Shown here in pieces: positions 59,661 through 64,000 of a stretch of DNA of 64,000 nt. Origin of the DNA: Rariglobus sp041662485 (GTDB lineage: Bacteria; Verrucomicrobiota; Verrucomicrobiia; Opitutales; Opitutaceae). Below the pieces are notes generated by a model. It saw nothing but the letters and a program-made list of their open reading frames with translations, ran no database searches and had not been told where the DNA came from. Location: assembly GCA_041662485.1 (NCBI GenBank), contig JBAZSJ010000003.1, positions 62,001 through 126,000 of the forward strand, in the 5' to 3' direction. Both the position numbers and the translations under genes were made by a program. Numbering within the stretch: the stretch's first letter is position 1; the number at the start of each line of letters is the position of its first letter.

Positions 59661-61487
59661 ATGCATACCCTACGTTCCCTCCCCCCTGTCCGCCTTGCGG
59701 CTCGCATCGCCGTCACCCTGCTTTTGATCGGAACACCTCTGTGCCATGGCCAGACTCCATCTTCCGCCGACGCAAAAAAGCTCGTCCTGACCGCCGAACA
59801 ATCCACCGGCGGCAACATCATCACCGCCGCCGACGGCACCAAGACCGTCGTCCTCGAAAAATCCTGCGTGGCCAATTTCGCCAAACCCGCCGACGCCCGC
59901 ATCGAATGGAAACTTCCAGCCCCCATCCCCGCCGGCTGGTGGCACATCGTCGCCGAGTCTCCTCTCACCGGCACGCAATACGCCAACCGCGGCATCGGCA
60001 TCGGGTTCGACACCCTTCAAAAACCCTCCGTCAACGTCGAGGCCAACATCGTCCTCGCCGCCGGCAGTCCGCAGCGTTTCGAGTGCTGGATTTACTCGTC
60101 CACCCCGATTGACGGCGTCCTCATCCTCCCGTCCAGCGACCTCTGGCGCTACAACCGCACCTGGCCCGTCCGCCAGATCACCCTCGAACAAATCACGCCC
60201 GCCCGCCTGACCGCCCAGGATGCGGTGACCCTGGACCTGCCGGTCGCGCCCGACGGCACCGTTGCCCTCCCGCTGCCCCTGCCCACCGGCAACTATTCCC
60301 TCTCCCTGCCCGCCAAAAAGCCGGGCGCCACGCTCATCCAAGGCGAGGACAAACGCAGCATCGAGCTGACCTTCCCCTTTGATCGCTGGAAGCGCCCGCT
60401 CACGTCCTTTTTCTACATGGGTTCGCCCCTGCGCCAGATCGCCCTGCAACGCGACAAGACCGACTCCGGCCTGAAAACCATTCTGCTCAAACACAGCGCC
60501 GCCCGCTCGCAGCCCCCGCTCGCCGTGACCGGCAAGCCTCTCGTGACGGTTGATCCCGCCCGCACCGAGTCCGCCCCGCTGGTGATGCTCGGCACCGGCC
60601 TCACCGGCGAACTCCCCTCCTTCACCCTGCTGCCCCGCGGACTAAAAACCGCCGTCCTCACCACCTGGGACGACGGCAAACCGGAAGACATCCGCTGCGC
60701 CGAGATTCTCAACAAACACGGCTACCGCCCGTCGTTCTTCATGAACAACAATTCCCCCGCCATGAAGTTCCTCGACAAGCTGGAGGCGCTGAACGTCGAG
60801 GTGGGCTCCCACTGCTACAACCACCCGTCCCTCTACGCCATCCCGCCCGAACGCGCGGCCGAAGAATGCGTGGCCATGCGCGTCGTGCTTGAGCAAGCGC
60901 TCGGCCATCCCGTCATTTCCATGGGTTATCCCTTCGGCTACTCGCCTTCCCGTGATGCCGACGGCGACTACGTGCTCCGCGCGGTGAAGGCCGCCGGCAT
61001 CTGGTCGGCCCGCACCACCAACACCCGCGACGGCCACGTGGACAACTACGCCGATCTCGCCGCGATGGACACCAACGGCTTCTTCGGCAACGCCCGCGAT
61101 CTCGAAGCCCAGTGGCCCAAAACCCGCGCCGTCGAGGGCGGCGTGTTCTATTTCTGGGGACACAGCTGGCAGATCGGAAAAACCGATGAGCAGTGGAAAA
61201 AATTCGAGGACTTCGTCGCGCAATTCGCCCACCAGCCCGATGCGTGGTATCCGTCGCAAGGCGAGTTCTCCCTGTGGGTCTGGTCGCGCAAAAACGTGAA
61301 GATCACCGCCGGTGAAAAAAGCCCCGCGAAAACCGTCGTGACTCTCAGCCGTCCGTGGCTCCACCCCTGGCTCGCCGCGAAATGCCCGCTCACCCTCAAG
61401 GTTCCCGCCGGAGTCACGAAAGTCCTCTGGCAGGGCAAGGAAATCACGGTGGCCGACGGCCGCGTGGAACTGACGTGGGCCAACTGA
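59661..61487 (+). CDS. Secreted polysaccharide deacetylase (NodB/CE4-like) with N-terminal beta domain
   Basis: 608 residues. Signal peptide (VRLAARIAVTLLLIGTPLCHGQ). Residues about 30-310 are beta-rich, possibly carbohydrate-binding (ARIEWKLPAPIPAGWWHIVAES; FECWIYSSTPIDGVLILPSSDLWRYNRTW). The NodB domain begins at LKTAVLTTWDDGKPEDIRCAEILNKHGYRPSFFMN: TWDDG replaces the usual TFDDG metal-binding motif. EVGSHCYNHPSL is the H(S/T)xxHP-type motif and ISMGYPFGYSPS the RxPxG-like region. Family members remove acetyl groups from chitin, xylan or peptidoglycan. 7 bp before a second, smaller NodB-like gene. Confidence 0.78.
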   Translation: MHTLRSLPPVRLAARIAVTLLLIGTPLCHGQTPSSADAKKLVLTAEQSTGGNIITAADGTKTVVLEKSCVANFAKPADARIEWKLPAPIPAGWWHIVAESPLTGTQYANRGIGIGFDTLQKPSVNVEANIVLAAGSPQRFECWIYSSTPIDGVLILPSSDLWRYNRTWPVRQITLEQITPARLTAQDAVTLDLPVAPDGTVALPLPLPTGNYSLSLPAKKPGATLIQGEDKRSIELTFPFDRWKRPLTSFFYMGSPLRQIALQRDKTDSGLKTILLKHSAARSQPPLAVTGKPLVTVDPARTESAPLVMLGTGLTGELPSFTLLPRGLKTAVLTTWDDGKPEDIRCAEILNKHGYRPSFFMNNNSPAMKFLDKLEALNVEVGSHCYNHPSLYAIPPERAAEECVAMRVVLEQALGHPVISMGYPFGYSPSRDADGDYVLRAVKAAGIWSARTTNTRDGHVDNYADLAAMDTNGFFGNARDLEAQWPKTRAVEGGVFYFWGHSWQIGKTDEQWKKFEDFVAQFAHQPDAWYPSQGEFSLWVWSRKNVKITAGEKSPAKTVVTLSRPWLHPWLAAKCPLTLKVPAGVTKVLWQGKEITVADGRVELTWAN

Positions 61488-61494
61488 TCCCTCC

Positions 61495-62625
61495 ATGAAA
61501 TTCAAAATCCTTTCGCTCATTCTCTGCCTGGCCTGCGCCGCGGCCGTGACCTCTCCCGCCCTCCGTGCCGCCCCCGGCGATTCCCAAGTCGCCCGCTGGA
61601 AAGACAACCGCACCGCCGTCTTCCTGCTCATGTTCTCCGACAGCGTGCCGAGCCACTACCAGATCGTCGTGCCCGAGCTCGTGAAGCGAAACCTGATCGC
61701 CACGTTCTACGTCAACCCCGGCAGCAACAAGTGGAGCAACAGCAAGGACCCGACTCCGCGCAACCAGTGGGAAAACGTGATTCCCAAGACCGGCATGGTT
61801 TACGGCAACCACAGCATGACGCACACTGGCATCAAAGATCCCTCGCAAGCCGAGTATGAGATAGGCGAGCCCACCCGCATCATCCGCAAGCTCATGTATG
61901 GCGACGACAAGCCACGCCTCGTCTCCTGGAACATGCCCGGCGCCGTCCCTTGGAAAATCACGCCCGAGGAAACCGCCGCCCTCCTCAAAAAACACAACCT
62001 CATCGACAAACCCAAATTCGACGCAAAACACGGCGCCGTCTTCGGCGTGAAAACCATCCCCCAGATGCTCGCCCTCGCCGACAAAGCCATCGCCGAAAAA
62101 GGCATGGAATACCTCATCGTCCACGGCGTCGAACGCCGCGCCTCCGAAGGCGACCCGGGCTGGAGTTGGCAGGATTACTGGGCGCTCAACAAAGACGTCT
62201 TCCGCGGCGTCCTCGACGGCGTCGCCGAGCGCAAAGCCAAAGGCGACCTCTGGGTCACCGACCACATCTCGCAGCACAAATACGAAAAAGAACGCGACAA
62301 TAAGCCCGTCTTCCAAGTCCTCAAATCCACCGACCGCGGAATTCAACTCAAGCTGACCGGCACGCTCGACCACGCGCTCTACGATCTCCCGCTCACCGTG
62401 ATGACCTCCGTGCCCGCAACCTGGCCCGCCGCCACCGTCACCCAGGGAACCTTCCGTTCCACGGTGCCTGCCGTCAAAGGCGTCATCACCTACGATGCAC
62501 TCCCCAACGGTGAACCGATCACCGTCGTTCCCGGCGTGATGCCGTCGCCGGCCTCCGCCAAGAAACCAAACACCGGCGAACAAACGAAACTCACGCCGAC
62601 CAACTCAGATTCTTCAACATCATGA
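61495..62625 (+). CDS. Secreted NodB-like polysaccharide deacetylase, divergent
   Basis: 376 residues with signal peptide (ILSLILCLACAAAVTSPALRA). FLLMFSDSVPSHYQIVVPELVKRNLIATFYVNPGSNKW matches the start of a NodB barrel, but the TFDDG motif is replaced by FSDSV, keeping one Asp. GMVYGNHSMTHTGI provides the HSxxH metal ligands. YLIVHGVERRASEGDPGWSWQDYWALN corresponds to a late NodB motif. The incomplete metal site may mean altered activity or a binding role. The C-terminal 90 residues form a beta domain. Stop and the next start overlap in ATGA, so it is coupled to the GH74-like gene. Confidence 0.72.
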   Translation: MKFKILSLILCLACAAAVTSPALRAAPGDSQVARWKDNRTAVFLLMFSDSVPSHYQIVVPELVKRNLIATFYVNPGSNKWSNSKDPTPRNQWENVIPKTGMVYGNHSMTHTGIKDPSQAEYEIGEPTRIIRKLMYGDDKPRLVSWNMPGAVPWKITPEETAALLKKHNLIDKPKFDAKHGAVFGVKTIPQMLALADKAIAEKGMEYLIVHGVERRASEGDPGWSWQDYWALNKDVFRGVLDGVAERKAKGDLWVTDHISQHKYEKERDNKPVFQVLKSTDRGIQLKLTGTLDHALYDLPLTVMTSVPATWPAATVTQGTFRSTVPAVKGVITYDALPNGEPITVVPGVMPSPASAKKPNTGEQTKLTPTNSDSSTS

Positions 62626-64000
62626 AACTCCATTCCCAATGCACAGGGCGCCGCCCCCGCCTTATTTTTCTAGCGAGTCTTTTCGCCGTCCTCGGCGGCC
62701 TGCTCTCCAGCGGACACGCCCAGGTAAACAACCCGCCCCCGGTTCCGGGACAGGTGCGGAATGTCGCCGTCGGCGCCGGCGGTTACGTCACCGGCATTTT
62801 CGCCGACCCGAACGAAAAGGGACTGTTCTATATCCGCACCGACATGGGCGGCGCCTATCGGTGGAACCCCGCGAGTTCCCGCTGGATTCCGATTCTCGAA
62901 GATCAAAAGGCCAGCGACTTCGGCATCGAATGCATCGCCGTCGATCCGCTCAACGCTCGCACCGTTTATATCCAGACGGGCAAATACCTCGGCGACAAAG
63001 CCAAGATTTTGAAATCCAAGGATGCGGGCAACACCTGGACCTCGATGCCCACCCCGCCCAAACTCGCCTCCAACGGCAACGGCGGCAACCGCATGGTCGG
63101 CGAGCGCCTGCAAGTGGACCCCAACCAGTCGGACCTGTTGTTTCTCGCCTCGCGCACCATCGGTTTGTGGAAAAGCCCGGACGGCGGCTCCACCTGGACG
63201 CAAGTCAATCGAACCCCCGACAAGGAGCCTTTCCCCAAGGGCCAGGACAAGTTGGGCCTGAGTTTTGTGACCTTTGACAAGGCGAGCGGAAAGAAAGGCT
63301 CGCCCACCCCGATCATCTATGTCGGCGCGTTTGATCGCGCAGGCCCGGACGGAGGCGTTTGGAAAAGCACCGATCGCGGTGAAAACTGGAAGCTCATGAA
63401 GGGCGGACTCAAATCACCCGCCCGCGCCGCCGTGGCTTCCGATGGCACGCTGTATGTCACCTATCTCGGAACCAAAGAAATCGAGGGCGGCGTTTTCAAG
63501 GCCGCCCGCAACGCCGACACCCTCGTCAACTGCAGCCCTGCGCCGAAAATCAGCTACTGCGCCCTGGCCCTTGATCCGACCAATCCCAAAATTCTCTACA
63601 CCTCGCAGGCCGGCGGAGCCTACAAACTGAAGCCCTTTGCTTCGAACGATGGCGGCGCCACGTGGACTGTCGTCAGCGCTGTGCATGGTATCGGAAATCC
63701 GGCGACCCGCGACGGCTCCCAGTGGTTCGGCAACATCTCCCAACTGGCGATCAATCCCTTCAACCCCAAGGAAGTCTGGATGGGCGACTGGCTCGGGGTT
63801 CTTCGCATCACGGACATCGGCGACGCCAATAAACCGTGGGACTTCCTGTTCGCGGGCCATGAAGAAATCGTTCCTCTGATTTTGGTCGGCGCACCCAGCG
63901 GCGCGCCGTTGCTCAGCGGCTCGGCCGATGTGAACGGCCACCGCCACGCCGACATCACCATGCCGCCGCCCGACCAGTTCAAAGATCCGTCCTTCGGATC
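62622..64000 (+). CDS. GH74-like / BNR-repeat secreted glycosidase (3' end outside window)
   Basis: 459 codons visible from ATG 62622 and open to the end of the window. Signal peptide MKLHSQCTGRRPRLIFLASLFAVLGGLLSSGHAQ. The mature start, GAGGYVTGIFADPNEKGLFYIRTDMGGAYRWNPASSRWIPI, is characteristic of GH74 xyloglucanase-type seven-bladed propellers. At least four Asp-box (BNR) turns follow: SKDAGNTW, SPDGGSTW, STDRGENW and SNDGGATW. A GH74 protein would be about 750 residues, so roughly half is present. Probably extracellular or periplasmic, acting on a beta-glucan such as xyloglucan; whether it is truly a xyloglucanase cannot be decided here. Coupled to two deacetylase genes. Confidence 0.8.
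   Translation, partial: MKLHSQCTGRRPRLIFLASLFAVLGGLLSSGHAQVNNPPPVPGQVRNVAVGAGGYVTGIFADPNEKGLFYIRTDMGGAYRWNPASSRWIPILEDQKASDFGIECIAVDPLNARTVYIQTGKYLGDKAKILKSKDAGNTWTSMPTPPKLASNGNGGNRMVGERLQVDPNQSDLLFLASRTIGLWKSPDGGSTWTQVNRTPDKEPFPKGQDKLGLSFVTFDKASGKKGSPTPIIYVGAFDRAGPDGGVWKSTDRGENWKLMKGGLKSPARAAVASDGTLYVTYLGTKEIEGGVFKAARNADTLVNCSPAPKISYCALALDPTNPKILYTSQAGGAYKLKPFASNDGGATWTVVSAVHGIGNPATRDGSQWFGNISQLAINPFNPKEVWMGDWLGVLRITDIGDANKPWDFLFAGHEEIVPLILVGAPSGAPLLSGSADVNGHRHADITMPPPDQFKDPSFG

Noticed and set aside
1..64000. CRISPR arrays, tRNA and rRNA genes, intact insertion sequences, integrases
   Set aside because: Looked for regular spaced repeats, cloverleaf-type ends and transposase/integrase motifs; none found.

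Overview
The window looks like chromosomal DNA of a Verrucomicrobiota bacterium, most likely Opitutales/Opitutaceae-like. Reasons: PEP-CTERM proteins with autotransporter-type beta-strand passengers, giant GspK-like pseudopilins resembling the 'Verru_Chthon cassette' family, many LacI-type regulators, and dense, repeatedly duplicated glycan-degradation genes. No rRNA, tRNA or CRISPR array was recognised. Placement rests on gene content only.

Positions 1-9430 are a less GC-rich accessory island full of conflict-system genes. A leftward ubiquitin-like module (XRE regulator, tandem beta-grasp protein, E2/RWD-like protein cut by the window edge) has two near-identical 20-bp operator dyads. Next come a papain-like protein gene broken by two compensating frameshifts and a 2TM protein gene behind a phased repeat array. 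A leftward operon follows: 1TM peptide, ABC-3C-type scaffold, middle component and ATPase fragment, then a SEFIR-cyclase-GAF fusion. The ATPase stops just after its N-terminal Walker A part, and the fusion gene starts 3 bp later. A hairpin-rich 0.6-kb region and a truncated sigma-like gene end the island.

Positions 9430-47600 hold a duplicated glycan-utilisation region. Two copies each are present of: giant pseudopilin plus small secreted partner; PEP-CTERM beta-helix-like protein with a conserved downstream terminator; alpha-L-rhamnosidase (GH78-like); GPH-type sugar symporter; and a secreted clan-A-like glycosidase. A GH27 alpha-galactosidase, a ChbG/HpnK deacetylase and three LacI-family regulators complete it. 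Dyads of the form GTnAACGCGTTnAC lie upstream of the third LacI gene, in the PEP-CTERM/pseudopilin promoter region and upstream of the second rhamnosidase. They suggest a shared regulon.

Positions 47600-64000 carry a GH116-like enzyme, a small nucleotidyltransferase gene pair that looks like inserted cargo, and then an AraC-regulated run: Gfo/Idh/MocA oxidoreductase (frameshifted), sugar isomerase/epimerase, GH20 hexosaminidase, second oxidoreductase, GntR/LacI-hybrid regulator, two NodB-like deacetylases and a GH74-like enzyme running off the end. Together these suggest stepwise breakdown of rhamnose-, galactose- and amino-sugar-containing glycans, import by symporters, and control by several dedicated sensors. 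Two of those regulators, with different DNA-binding heads, share the same unusual C-terminal domain.
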